DNA of 64,000 nucleotides, from NCBI GenBank assembly GCA_021325095.1, contig JAJPHV010000112.1, positions 62,001 through 126,000 of the forward strand, in the 5' to 3' direction. Below the pieces are notes generated by a model that was not told where the DNA came from, did not search any database, and was given only the letters and a program-made list of their open reading frames with translations. Positions 53,111 through 62,311 of the stretch are shown here, piece after piece (the stretch's first letter is position 1; each line of letters begins with the position of its first letter). Both the position numbers and the translations under genes were made by a program. This DNA is from Chloroflexota bacterium. GTDB taxonomy: Bacteria > Chloroflexota > Anaerolineae > Aggregatilineales > UBA2796.

Positions 53111-54478
53111 TTACCAGCCAACCACCTGCCCTCCGATCTGGAATAGCAGGAAGGCGTTAAGCACGATAATAATGAGTGCCACTGCCCATGCGACAACCTT
53201 CATCATACGAGTGTTCGCAAAGGGTCCCATTTTCGCTTTTTCACTGGTGAATTGCACCAGCGGCACAACGGCGAAACCCAGTTGCAGTGAAAGAATGACC
53301 TGGCTGAGGATGAGGAGTTGCCCAGTGCCTCGTTCTCCATAGACGGCTGCCACAATCACCGCCGGAACGACGGCAAGTAGGCGTGTTGCGAGCCGACGCA
53401 GCCAGGGCCGCATCCGAATACTGAGGAACCCTTCCATAACGATTTGCCCGGCCAGGGTCCCCGTCAAGGTGGAGTTTTGCCCGGACGCCAGGAGCGCGAC
53501 ACCAAACACGATGCTGGCGAGAGCCGTGCCTAACGCGGGCGAAAGCAGCTTGTAAGCGTCGTTGATGTCCGCCACATTTTGATAAGGCGTATCGTGGAAA
53601 GTGGCGGCTGAGACGATCAAGATAGCCGCGTTAATGAAGAAGGCTGTCATCAGCGCGCCTGTCGAGTCAATCGTGGCAAATCTGATCGCGTTTCTCTTAC
53701 CTTCTTCCGTTCGTTCAAAAGCCCGCGTCTGGACAATACTGGAATGCAAGTATAGATTGTGGGGCATCACAGTAGCACCCAGGATGCCAATGGCGATATA
53801 GAGCGCGGACGGGTTGGTCAGGATTCGGGCTGAGGGCAGCATTCCAACTGCGATGCCGCTGAGTGAAGGATGGGAAAGGAGCAGTTCATAGGCAAAGGAG
53901 ACTCCGATGACACCAATCAGGCTGGCAACGAGCGCCTCAACGTAGCGAAAGCCCCGATGTTGAAGGAAGAGGACAACAATGACGTCTCCCGCCGTAATGA
54001 TGACCCCTGCGATCAGCGGTATACCAAAGAGGAGATTCAGGGCAATAGCAGAGCCAATAACCTCCGCCAGGTCGGCAGCAGCAATAGCGATTTCGCACAG
54101 CACCCATAAAAACATGGACGCAGGACGAGGGTAGTAGTCGCGGCAGGCTTGCGCCAGGTCGCGCCCGGTCACAATGCCCAGTTTTAGTGCGAGGTGCTGA
54201 AGCAAAATCGCCGTCAGATTTGAGATCAAAATGACGGACAAAAGCAAGTAGCCAAACTGTGCGCCACCTGCCAGATCAGTTGCCCAGTTGCCGGGATCCA
54301 TGTAGCCGACAGCGACCATAAAACCAGGGCCGACATACACAAGTAAGGTGCGCCAGAAATCGGAACGCCGAGGCACAACGACTGACGCATATACTTCTGG
54401 AAGTGACGGGGAAACCCTACGTAGACGCCAGCCCGACTCAAGGGGCGCGGATGAGGTCTCAAGTTTCTGGCTGATCAT
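53111..54478 (-). CDS. mntH: NRAMP-family Mn(II)/Fe(II) transporter
   Basis: 455 aa, 11 helices. NRAMP metal-site motifs: helix 1 GYMDPGNWATDLAGG (DPGN) and helix 6 GATVMPHNLYLHSSI (MPHN). It imports Mn(II) with protons. A DtxR/MntR-like box lies 58 bases upstream of the start, consistent with metal repression. Confidence 0.93.
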   Translation of the reverse strand: MISQKLETSSAPLESGWRLRRVSPSLPEVYASVVVPRRSDFWRTLLVYVGPGFMVAVGYMDPGNWATDLAGGAQFGYLLLSVILISNLTAILLQHLALKLGIVTGRDLAQACRDYYPRPASMFLWVLCEIAIAAADLAEVIGSAIALNLLFGIPLIAGVIITAGDVIVVLFLQHRGFRYVEALVASLIGVIGVSFAYELLLSHPSLSGIAVGMLPSARILTNPSALYIAIGILGATVMPHNLYLHSSIVQTRAFERTEEGKRNAIRFATIDSTGALMTAFFINAAILIVSAATFHDTPYQNVADINDAYKLLSPALGTALASIVFGVALLASGQNSTLTGTLAGQIVMEGFLSIRMRPWLRRLATRLLAVVPAVIVAAVYGERGTGQLLILSQVILSLQLGFAVVPLVQFTSEKAKMGPFANTRMMKVVAWAVALIIIVLNAFLLFQIGGQVVGW

Positions 54479-54535
54479 GATGTTACCTTGTTCCAGACGC
54501 CAAAATCACCGCAAATCACTCGAACTTAGCGATGA

Positions 54536-54551
54536 TTTAGATTAGTCTAAA
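54536..54551. promoter_or_regulatory. DtxR/MntR-like operator upstream of mntH
   Basis: TTTAGATTAGTCTAAA is a palindrome with 6-base arms and resembles DtxR-family boxes (TTAGGTTAGCCTAA). It is 58 bases before the minus-strand mntH start. No regulator of this family is encoded in the window. Confidence 0.65.
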
Positions 54552-54894
54552 TATAAATATAGAGTATTCTTATTTCGTGATGCTGTCAAGCCTATACTTA
54601 ATATTTGGTTAGATGGATGATCGCTGCGCGGATACAAACCTTGACTCGGTAGTCCGTAGAATGAATGGGCAATTCTGAAGCTACCTGTGGCATCTAAGCG
54701 AGGGCATGGTCAACATTACATGACAGTCCTCGATTGGTACTCAGTCTTTTTTGATCATCCTAGCGTCCTGTAGCACGAAACCGGATGAACGAGCAAGCTG
54801 GTATTTATCTTGGCGTTCCGTTTATACTCCGGCCTTGCACAAATACCTCATTGGCTCCTTAGAGTTTCGTTTTTACGGTACGAAAGGAGAGGTC
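54552..54894. other. 343-bp gap between mntH and the DUF4396 gene
   Basis: AT-rich near mntH (ATATAAATATAGAGTATTC), which could hold the mntH promoter. AAAGGAGAGG at 54882-54892 is the ribosome site of the next gene. Nothing else recognisable. Confidence 0.4.
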
Positions 54895-55701
54895 ATGTCA
54901 CCTATTACATTGCCCCTGCTTGGGCGATTAGCTTGGGTTGATGGGCTGCTGCTCGTTTGGTTCACTCTGGTTGTCATTTCCGTACTCTACGTAGCCTACG
55001 ATGCCTTGACCAACAATCCGGAATTGACAGTGATGAAATGGGGCTGGGTATTGGTCACGCTTTATATGGGACCAATTGCCCTCATCCTATACGTCCTCTC
55101 GTGCCAGGAACCTGCGCCGGGCACACATGAGGAGTTCGTTCATCCGCTCTGGCGGCAGGCTGTGGGTTCGACAATTCATTGCGTCGCTGGAGATGCGACG
55201 GGAATCATTGTTGCAGCGGCTATTACTTCCGCACTCGGGTTACCCATGTGGATTGACCTGATTATCGAGTATGTTGCCGGTTTTGGATTCGGCCTTCTCA
55301 TTTTCCAGTCGCTGTTCATGAAAGACATGATGGGAGGTTCCTATGTCAAGGCAGTCCGTCATTCCCTGTTGCCAGAATGGTTGTCGATGAATTGCATGAT
55401 AGCAGGGATGTTCCCGGCGATGATCCTATTGATGATGGGCCGCGATATGCGCGCCATGGAGCCAAACCAACTCATCTTTTGGGGCACGATGGCGACAGCC
55501 GTATTTGTTGGCTTCATTACTGCCTATCCCATCAACGTCTGGCTTGTGCGTATCGGATTGAAGCACGGAATGGGAACAGTCAGGATGTTTGGTCGAGGAG
55601 GACACAGCCTTCAAGCAGATCGGAAACGTATAATCATGCAAGATCAGCCCGTGCCAGCCGAACACACCGCGACGCAACATCAGCCGGATATGACGCATTA
55701 A
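54895..55701 (+). CDS. DUF4396 membrane protein
   Basis: 268 aa. Helices and the family block CVAGDATGIIVAAAIT, EYVAGFGFGLLIFQ, FMKDMMGGSYVKAV. Often found beside multicopper oxidases or copper genes, as here (12 bases before one). A His/Met-containing tail (EHTATQHQPDMTH) could bind metal. Function unknown. Confidence 0.75.
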   Translation: MSPITLPLLGRLAWVDGLLLVWFTLVVISVLYVAYDALTNNPELTVMKWGWVLVTLYMGPIALILYVLSCQEPAPGTHEEFVHPLWRQAVGSTIHCVAGDATGIIVAAAITSALGLPMWIDLIIEYVAGFGFGLLIFQSLFMKDMMGGSYVKAVRHSLLPEWLSMNCMIAGMFPAMILLMMGRDMRAMEPNQLIFWGTMATAVFVGFITAYPINVWLVRIGLKHGMGTVRMFGRGGHSLQADRKRIIMQDQPVPAEHTATQHQPDMTH

Positions 55702-55713
55702 GGAGACAGTTCT

Positions 55714-56909
55714 ATGCAAGAATCAAATGCAATGAATATGTCTGAACACAGCGGAATCTCTCATCATGGTGAAGATGCTGGCAAGCAAAGCAATCAGAGC
55801 GCGGCCAGGCGTGTTACACGTTCGCAGATGATAGCCGTCGCTTTGGGAACAGTGCTGGCGCTGGCAGCAGGCATCATCATTTCCGCTGCTTATACAAACC
55901 TGCGATTGAGTGCGCGAGATGTAGGGGGTGTTATCATGCCGCCGGGCATGATTATGACCTACGATACACCCGGTCAGGCCATGCGCGACATGGCAGCCGT
56001 AAATCCACAGGCGGTAAGCTACATTGCGCCCATAGATGCTAAAGGTGATCAACCACTTGAACCACGCCTCGAAAACGGCGTAAAAGTCTTCGATCTTGAC
56101 GTGTCCGTGATTGAATGGAACATTCTTCCTTACGAACGAGTGATGGCCTACGCTTTCAACCACCAGGTCCCAGGGCCACGCATTCGAGTTCGCGAGGGCG
56201 ACCAGCTTCGGATTAACGTGACCAACCATCTTCCGGAACCAACATCGGTTCACTGGCACGGTTTGGTTGTACCGAACAATATGGATGGCCCTGCTGACAT
56301 TACACAAAAGCCGATCCAACCGGGCGAAACCTACAAATATGAATTCACGGCACAACAGGCAGGTACATTCTTTTACCATACCCACAAAGAACCTGACCGC
56401 CAACAGGCACTTGGCATGTATGGCGCATTGATTATTGATCCCAAGGAGGCTCCCGCTGTACCTGGGTATGATATGGAGTATGTCATTCAGCTTCAGGAAT
56501 GGCTGGAAAGGCAAGGATACATCTACCCAGCCATGTTGATGGAAGGCGGTTTGCCCAACTTTTTCACTATTAACGGCAAGGCTTACCCCCATCAACGGAT
56601 ACAATCAACATAAAGGTTGGGCAGAAAATCCTCATCCGTTTCATTGGCACCAACAACAACTTTGTTCACCCGATGCACATTCACGGTGGGCCTTTCACGA
56701 TTGTCGCAACTGACGGTAACCCTGTACCCGACTCGGCACGCATCCAGAAGGATACTGTAGATGTCGGGCCAGGCGAACGTTACGACGTGATTTGGCCTGC
56801 GCGTGAACCTGGAAAATGGCTGTTGCACTGTCACATTCCACACCATACAACCAACAACAATGTCGAAGAAGCCGGTGGACTGACGATGATTATCAACGTC
56901 ACGCCCTAA
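55714..56909 (+). CDS. Multicopper oxidase, with a -1 frame change at a C run
   Basis: About 398 aa if joined. N-terminal helix, then the copper motifs HWHGLVVPNN, FFYHTHKEPDR in the first frame, and FVHPMHIHGGPF plus LLHCHIPHHT in the second. At 56585-56589 (TAC CCCCC ATC) one base is missing relative to an uninterrupted reading (AYP-x-STDTINIKVGQKILIRF). The run is not a proper -1 heptamer, so mutation or sequence error is likelier than programmed shift. The enzyme would oxidise Cu(I) or other substrates with O2; it follows DUF4396 with AAGGAGA before the ATG. Confidence 0.82.
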
Positions 56910-57057
56910 GCTCATCTTTTCAGACATCTAATCGATAGATTAGTAGTTTGGTCATTATAGAAGACAAGGCGAACGGCCTGTAGCTGTGGCCGAATCAGCC
57001 ATGCGGTGACTTTTTTGGTCATGACGCCAGGGAACGCTTAAACCAACCAGATAAACG

Positions 57058-57810
57058 TTGTCCGATGAAGATTCCAATGTGATCCAGACATCAGATTTTA
57101 ATATGGCTGCTCTTTCTACGACCCGACTAATCATTCTTGCTTCAGCGACACTTTACCGTGAGGCGTGGTGTGCCTTGCTGTCGAGCCAGCCGTACATCCG
57201 GCTCGTTGGCGCGAGTCACGATGTTGCCGGGATTGGCACCTTTCTCGTGCCGAGCCAGCCGACAGCGATCCTGATTGATCTGCCCGCCGCCTCGCCACAC
57301 ATGGCGTATGAGCTTAGGGCCGCAACGTCGGATTGCGGTCTCCTATTCCTGGTGGAGTCTTATAACCTGACGGAGATCGTCGCATTACTTCAAGCAGGAG
57401 CAACAGGCTGCATATCACGTGACGATTCGATGAGCGATCTCACTCGCGCGATTATCGCCGTGGGGCGCGGAGAAATCGTCCTTCCAACGACTATCGCAGG
57501 TCAGGTTCTCTCCTCATTAGCTAATGCCGCGCGCGCATTGGCGGCCCTCACTAACAGTCAGCCTGCCAGTGATAACCTTGTTGAAGGGCTGTCCGAACGC
57601 GAAACGCATATCCTGAGTTTGCTTGGGCAGGGCTTAACCAATAAGGATATTGCTCAGACACTCATCATCAGCGTGCGCACCGTAGAAGCACACCTACGCA
57701 GCATTTATGACAAATTAGGTGTCCGCTCGAGGACGGAGGCGGCGCTGTGGGCTGCAAAGTACGGCTATACAGAGCAGCCAACCAGCGAGTCAAAGACTCG
57801 AGATAGGTGA
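57058..57810 (+). CDS. NarL/LuxR-type response regulator with divergent receiver
   Basis: 250 aa (start uncertain: TTG 57058 or ATG 57103). Residues 20-150 resemble a receiver domain (LIILASATLYREAWCALL, PTAILIDLPA with a possible phospho-Asp, AGATGCISRDDSMSDL); the C-terminus is a LuxR helix-turn-helix (GLSERETHILSLLGQGLTNK, VEAHLRSIYDKLGVRSR). No histidine kinase is nearby. It may control the following genes, whose promoters share a repeat. Confidence 0.82.
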   Translation: MSDEDSNVIQTSDFNMAALSTTRLIILASATLYREAWCALLSSQPYIRLVGASHDVAGIGTFLVPSQPTAILIDLPAASPHMAYELRAATSDCGLLFLVESYNLTEIVALLQAGATGCISRDDSMSDLTRAIIAVGRGEIVLPTTIAGQVLSSLANAARALAALTNSQPASDNLVEGLSERETHILSLLGQGLTNKDIAQTLIISVRTVEAHLRSIYDKLGVRSRTEAALWAAKYGYTEQPTSESKTRDR

Positions 57811-57850
57811 TTCTACCGATCCCACAAAGGAACCTTTGCCGTAGCATATT
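57801..57850 (+). promoter_or_regulatory. Shared promoter repeat, copy A
   Basis: AGATAGGTGATTCTACCGAT then 20 bases then GTAGCATATT. Copy B at 58521 has AGATAGGTGGTTCCACCGAT and GTAGCATAAA with exactly the same 40-base spacing. The core GGTGnTTCnACC is palindromic. Likely an operator or activator site plus -10 region for the gene at 57885. Confidence 0.6.
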
Positions 57851-57884
57851 AAGCGAAGGACAAGAGCGATAGGAAAGCGGGTCA

Positions 57885-58499
57885 ATGTCTGCTGAACTTT
57901 TGAGACCACGTACTCCGGTGGCGGTGCTTGGAACCCTGGCCGAGTTCCACCGCGAGCCAATCCCTTACAACCTGAAGACACTGGTACGACTGGTGACCGA
58001 TCTGAATCCCGACCTGTTGTGCCTGGATATAACCCGCGACCAGTGGCGGCGTCGTGATTTTGAAGAGTTGCCTCCTGAATACCGCGAGGCACTGTTGCCA
58101 CTAGCAGACCAGACGGATATTGTGGTGGTTCCTATCGGCGGTGAACAACCGGCGCAGGAGCCAACAGCGGCAGGTTGGAAAGGCAGAGTCATCGCGGGGC
58201 TGCGCTCATGGCTGGCCTATCTTCAACGTACTTCGCCGGGTCCGGCAGCCATTAACCAGGGGGTACGACACCATGTAGCGGATACGCTTTACAGCACGAT
58301 TAACGTTCTGGCTGGACGCATCGCACAGCAGGCGCGCAAAGCCCATACCAGTCACTTGATTCAGCAGGTCGTCGAAGTCGCTCACCGCGACCCAGGCTGC
58401 CGGATATTGGTGGTGGTCAACGTCCGCTATTGCCACCTGATTCGCCCCGCGCTGAAGAAATATCCCGAAATCGAGGTTGTCCCGTACACGGACCTTTGA
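57885..58499 (+). CDS. Hypothetical protein, possibly TraB/GumN-like
   Basis: 204 aa, soluble. N-terminal VAVLGTLAEFHREPI and NPDLLCLDITRDQWRRRD followed by DIVVVPIGG, and a C-terminal CRILVVVNVRYCHLIRPAL resemble the alpha/beta pattern of small TraB/GumN-related proteins, but key residues are not secure. Preceded by promoter repeat A. Confidence 0.5.
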   Translation: MSAELLRPRTPVAVLGTLAEFHREPIPYNLKTLVRLVTDLNPDLLCLDITRDQWRRRDFEELPPEYREALLPLADQTDIVVVPIGGEQPAQEPTAAGWKGRVIAGLRSWLAYLQRTSPGPAAINQGVRHHVADTLYSTINVLAGRIAQQARKAHTSHLIQQVVEVAHRDPGCRILVVVNVRYCHLIRPALKKYPEIEVVPYTDL

Positions 58500-58520
58500 G
58501 GCTTCACTGACCACCAGTCA

Positions 58521-58570
58521 AGATAGGTGGTTCCACCGATTACAGCCCGTTCATCCTGTTGTAGCATAAA
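58521..58570 (+). promoter_or_regulatory. Shared promoter repeat, copy B
   Basis: Same as copy A, with a perfect GGTGGTTCCACC palindrome. It lies about 110 bases before the PaaK-like gene at 58675. Confidence 0.6.
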
Positions 58571-58674
58571 AGTACAAACTCAGACTACCCGGAAGCGCAG
58601 CGTGACCACTTACTGGCACATGCTGCCGAGGGCAACCTCGCCCTTTAGCTTCATCTACAGGAGAGGAAGGGATC

Positions 58675-60045
58675 ATGAACATCCTGACGACACTGCGCGT
58701 CCTGCACACGCTCGAACAACTCCGCTCGCATGAGCATTGGACACCGGCGCAAGTTGCTTCCTACCAGGAAGCGCAGTTGCGACAGCTTCGAGCCTACGCT
58801 TATGCACATTCTCCGTTCTACCAGCAGTTTCACAAAGGGCTATTTGACCGTCCCTTGCAAGAACTGCCCGTCCTCACCAAAGCCATGCTGATGGAACACT
58901 TCGACGAGGTGGTCACCGATCCAGCGATACGCCTGGAAGATGTGCGGGCATACGCCGCGCGAGATACGCAGGGGATACGTTTCCTGGATCGCTACTTTGT
59001 CACGGCGACCTCTGGCAGCAGTGGACACCCCGGTTTCTTCCTGTTCAACCAGGATGAATGGTTGAACATTATGGCGTCCTTCGCGCGAGGTCAGGAATGG
59101 TCTGGCAAACACGTGAACCTCACGCGGCGCACGAAGATGGCAACCGTCGCCTCGCGCAGTGCCTGGCACATCTCCTCGCAGGTGGCAGCGACGGCCAAGA
59201 GCGGGTGGATGCCCAGCTTACGCCTGTCGGCCAATGAACCGCTATCCGCCATTGTCCAGCAGCTAAATGCGTTCGAGCCTGAAGTCCTGATCGCCTACGC
59301 CTCGATGGCTCGCATTCTGGCGGAGGAGCAGGTTGCCGGGCGGCTGCATATTCAGCCTCGCTTCGTGTATGTGAGTTCTGAAGTGCTGACCGAGGAAACC
59401 CGCCACCGGGTCAAAGCAGCCTGGGGCGATGAACCGTTCAACCAGTATGGCAGCACCGAAGCAGCCAACATCGCCGCCGAACACAAGGCAGACCGCCGTG
59501 TACACCTCTACGAAGACCTCGTGCTGGTTGAGGCAGTGGACGAACACTATCGGCCTGTTCCGACTGGCGTGTATGGCACGAAACTTCTGATCACGACCCT
59601 TTTCAGCCGTACCCAGCCACTCATTCGCTACGAAATGAACGACAGCGTCAAGATCAGCGCCGAATTGGGCAGTGGTGGTTTGCCCTTCCGCGTGATAGAC
59701 GGTATCCAAGGCCGGACGGAAGACATCCTCTACTTGCCTGGAGTGGCGGGCGGCGACGTTGCAATCCAGCCGCTCGTGTTTAACCTCGTAATGGACATCG
59801 TGCCCGCTAGCGGCTGGCAAATTATCCAGGAAGCCGATGGCCTGATTGTGCTGCTGAGTGGCGTTCCTGAGGCGTTTGACGATGATGTGCTCGTCAGCAA
59901 ACTCTCAAGCGCATTAGTGGCACAGGGCGCGCGTGTTCCCCCGATACGGCTGCAACATGTGGCCGCAATCCCGAAGAATGCTGCTGGAAAAGCACCCCTC
60001 ATCAAAGCTCACCCTAGCGCACGACACGCAAATCCTGTGCTGTGA
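58675..60045 (+). CDS. PaaK/CapK-family adenylate-forming enzyme
   Basis: 456 aa. The N-terminal SPFYQQFHKGLFDRPL and the ATP loop VTATSGSSGHPGFFLF, then NQYGSTEAANIAAEHKADRR and YEMNDSVKISAE are typical of phenylacetate-CoA ligase-like (coenzyme F390 synthetase-like) enzymes. They activate a carboxylate as adenylate and may form a thioester. The substrate is unknown. It follows promoter repeat B and precedes methyltransferase genes, suggesting a biosynthetic step. Confidence 0.82.
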   Translation: MNILTTLRVLHTLEQLRSHEHWTPAQVASYQEAQLRQLRAYAYAHSPFYQQFHKGLFDRPLQELPVLTKAMLMEHFDEVVTDPAIRLEDVRAYAARDTQGIRFLDRYFVTATSGSSGHPGFFLFNQDEWLNIMASFARGQEWSGKHVNLTRRTKMATVASRSAWHISSQVAATAKSGWMPSLRLSANEPLSAIVQQLNAFEPEVLIAYASMARILAEEQVAGRLHIQPRFVYVSSEVLTEETRHRVKAAWGDEPFNQYGSTEAANIAAEHKADRRVHLYEDLVLVEAVDEHYRPVPTGVYGTKLLITTLFSRTQPLIRYEMNDSVKISAELGSGGLPFRVIDGIQGRTEDILYLPGVAGGDVAIQPLVFNLVMDIVPASGWQIIQEADGLIVLLSGVPEAFDDDVLVSKLSSALVAQGARVPPIRLQHVAAIPKNAAGKAPLIKAHPSARHANPVL

Positions 60046-60227
60046 CATCGAAAGTGCAGGTGCAAGCTTTACGGTAATCCTACAAATGCCAAGAAAATCG
60101 CAATGGTCGTGTTTTGTGCCTTACCCTCACCATCGCGCTACCGCAACATGATTTCCTCTCCACAATGCACGGAAGGATCGGCGGTCGGATCAATGAGAGT
60201 CCCTATACACGAACTAAGGAGTGCCAA

Positions 60228-60851
60228 ATGCTAAACGTTGAGCTTATTAAGACGATGTATCGGCGCAACGCCGACTACTATGATCTCGTGACACACGCCT
60301 TCTCAGGGATACGCTCACGGGCAATTGCCCAATTGGGACTGAAAGGTGGTGAGATCGTCTTGGATTTTGGCTGCGGCACAGGGCTAAGTTTTGGCCTGCT
60401 TGAGCAATCAGTTGGCCCCAACGGAAAGATTATCGGCATAGAGCTAAGTTCCGCTATGTTGGTCAAAGCACGCGAGAAGGTACTTCGCCATCAGTGGAAG
60501 AACATCACGCTCATTGAGGCTAACGCCGAGGAAGTGCTGCTGCCGCAGGAATCAGTCGATGCTGTATTGTCTTTCTATACCCATGACATTATGTCTTCTC
60601 GGTTCGCTGTCGAGAGAGCCGTGCAAGCCTTGCGCCCTGGAGGTTGCTTCGTTGCTGCGGGTTCTCGCCTTATGGAGGAAATAAATGGGTGGCTCCTCAA
60701 TAGAATCACGCTGGCCTATACCCAGACAGCCATTACACAACCGCTAACAGTTCGTCCGTGGAAACACCTCGAAGATTTGTTAAGCCCGCTCAAGGTGCAG
60801 AAGTATCTGGGAGGCAGTTCCTACATCGCCTATGCTGTAAAGAGTCGTTAG
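60228..60851 (+). CDS. Class I SAM-dependent methyltransferase
   Basis: 207 aa from the ATG at 60228 (AAGGAG upstream). SAM motif VLDFGCGTGLSFGLLE, then IIGIELSSAMLVKAR, and the post-motif ALRPGGCFVAAGSR. Substrate unknown. It lies in a run of same-strand biosynthesis-like genes. Confidence 0.82.
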   Translation: MLNVELIKTMYRRNADYYDLVTHAFSGIRSRAIAQLGLKGGEIVLDFGCGTGLSFGLLEQSVGPNGKIIGIELSSAMLVKAREKVLRHQWKNITLIEANAEEVLLPQESVDAVLSFYTHDIMSSRFAVERAVQALRPGGCFVAAGSRLMEEINGWLLNRITLAYTQTAITQPLTVRPWKHLEDLLSPLKVQKYLGGSSYIAYAVKSR

Positions 60852-60892
60852 CCGCCTCCGGTCACTTGAAGAATAGAAAGGGCGATAGGACG

Positions 60893-61555
60893 ATGTTCAA
60901 GCTGATTTTCAAACCCCTCACGAACTGGGCTGCCCACCGCGTTCTTGTCGGCAGAAATAGGTCTCCGCACGAGCCTGAAAAAGGTCGATTTACCAACGCT
61001 GAGGTGAACGACCTTGTGAAGCAGGCATGGCGCCATCTCGACGATTTGATCCCTCAGGTCATTCAGGAGCCAACCTTTGGCAGTCGCATGAATATCCGCC
61101 TAGCAGGTCTCAGCCTGGCATTCTTGCATATAGTGACCGAGCGCGGAATCGAGCGCGAGTACGCAATCGAGTTGACTGGCGACGTTTGTTGGAAAATCTA
61201 CCAGTGGTGGGGTGTTGTCGGGCGTTTCGCACAAAGTGTCTTGCATGTTGACGCGATCCGCGATCAGGCCAGGCGGGTGCGTAGCGACGGCAGTTGGCCG
61301 ATCAGTTTCCCATTCAACCCCCCAGGCTATCGCACGCGCTATGTGCCGACGGAGCAGGGCTTGGGCTTTGACGTGATCCGCTGTCCAGTCGCTGAATACT
61401 TACGTGCGCATGGCGCAGCGGATTTGGGCGTCCGGACATGGTGCATGTTGGACTATCCACTGGCCGAAATGCAAGGCATCCGATTGGTACGAACTCAGAC
61501 CCTTGCGGCGGGCGATAAACAGTGCGATTTCCGGTGGTTCCGGGCGACCAAGTAG
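60893..61555 (+). CDS. ATC-hydrolase-like protein (L-2-amino-thiazoline-4-carboxylate hydrolase family)
   Basis: 220 aa. The C-terminal block FDVIRCPVAEYLRAHG, WCMLDYPLAEMQG and AAGDKQCDFRWFRA is typical of this family, which has conserved Cys and acts on a thiazoline in cysteine metabolism in some bacteria; many members have other, unknown roles, and often occur in metalloprotein or natural-product operons. Between two methyltransferase genes. Confidence 0.7.
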   Translation: MFKLIFKPLTNWAAHRVLVGRNRSPHEPEKGRFTNAEVNDLVKQAWRHLDDLIPQVIQEPTFGSRMNIRLAGLSLAFLHIVTERGIEREYAIELTGDVCWKIYQWWGVVGRFAQSVLHVDAIRDQARRVRSDGSWPISFPFNPPGYRTRYVPTEQGLGFDVIRCPVAEYLRAHGAADLGVRTWCMLDYPLAEMQGIRLVRTQTLAAGDKQCDFRWFRATK

Positions 61556-61581
61556 TGAACTCCATAGTTTGCGAGGCTACC

Positions 61582-62217
61582 ATGAAGTATATCCCGACCC
61601 TCAGTATTGATGCGCTGACGCCATACTTCGACTTCCTGTCCAACCTGTTCGGTTTTGGGGATGCCCTTAAACAGCGCGTCCTCAATCTGGCAGCTATCAA
61701 AGATGGCGAGCATATTTTGGATGTCGGCGCTGGTACGGGATCACTGGCAATCCTCGCCAAAAAGCAACATCTTCACGCTGAGGTGGTAGGGATCGAACCT
61801 GATGATCAGGCGCTGAATATTGCCATGAGGAAAGTAGAAACGAGTGGTGTTCAGCTAAGTCTGATCCAAGCCGGCGCAGAATGCCTGCCCTTCAGACCCG
61901 CTTCTTTCGACGTTGTTGTAAGTACCCTCGTTTTTCACCATCTTCCCACCGAAATCAAGAAACAGGCATTAAAAGAGATTTATAGAGTACTCCAGGACAA
62001 TGGGAGCTTTCTGTTGGCGGATTTTGGTGAGTCCAGAGGGCTTTTTCTTGGAGTCTTGGCTGGCATCGTCAAAATGACTCGCCTGCCGGAATCCAAAACG
62101 GCGCAGGACAATCTTGACGGCAACATACCGATGTTTATGAGGGAAGCCGGGTTTAGCATCCAGGAAGTGGCTACGAAATTTAGAGGTGTGCAGTTTCTAC
62201 GGGCAACGAAACGCTAA
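61582..62217 (+). CDS. Class I SAM-dependent methyltransferase (second)
   Basis: 211 aa from the ATG at 61582. HILDVGAGTGSLAILAK, VVGIEPDDQALNIA, VVVSTLVFHHLPTEIK and RVLQDNGSFLLADFG. Similar in layout to ubiquinone/menaquinone-type methyltransferases, substrate unknown. Confidence 0.82.
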   Translation: MKYIPTLSIDALTPYFDFLSNLFGFGDALKQRVLNLAAIKDGEHILDVGAGTGSLAILAKKQHLHAEVVGIEPDDQALNIAMRKVETSGVQLSLIQAGAECLPFRPASFDVVVSTLVFHHLPTEIKKQALKEIYRVLQDNGSFLLADFGESRGLFLGVLAGIVKMTRLPESKTAQDNLDGNIPMFMREAGFSIQEVATKFRGVQFLRATKR

Positions 62218-62311
62218 CTGACTTTCGTTCAGGGAGGTCATCACAGCTAAGAGGTAAGCCGCCTCGTGAGCGAAACAACCGGTGGCGCTGCGATGGAGAG
62301 GAGTGCGCTCG

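Noticed and set aside
56580..56595. Programmed -1 frameshift in the multicopper oxidase.
   Set aside because: TAC CCC CAT does not fit the X XXY YYZ pattern; a missing base is simpler.
56923..56946. CTAATCGATAGATTAG palindrome after the multicopper oxidase as a terminator or operator.
   Set aside because: Short AT-rich palindrome with no further support; not listed as a feature.
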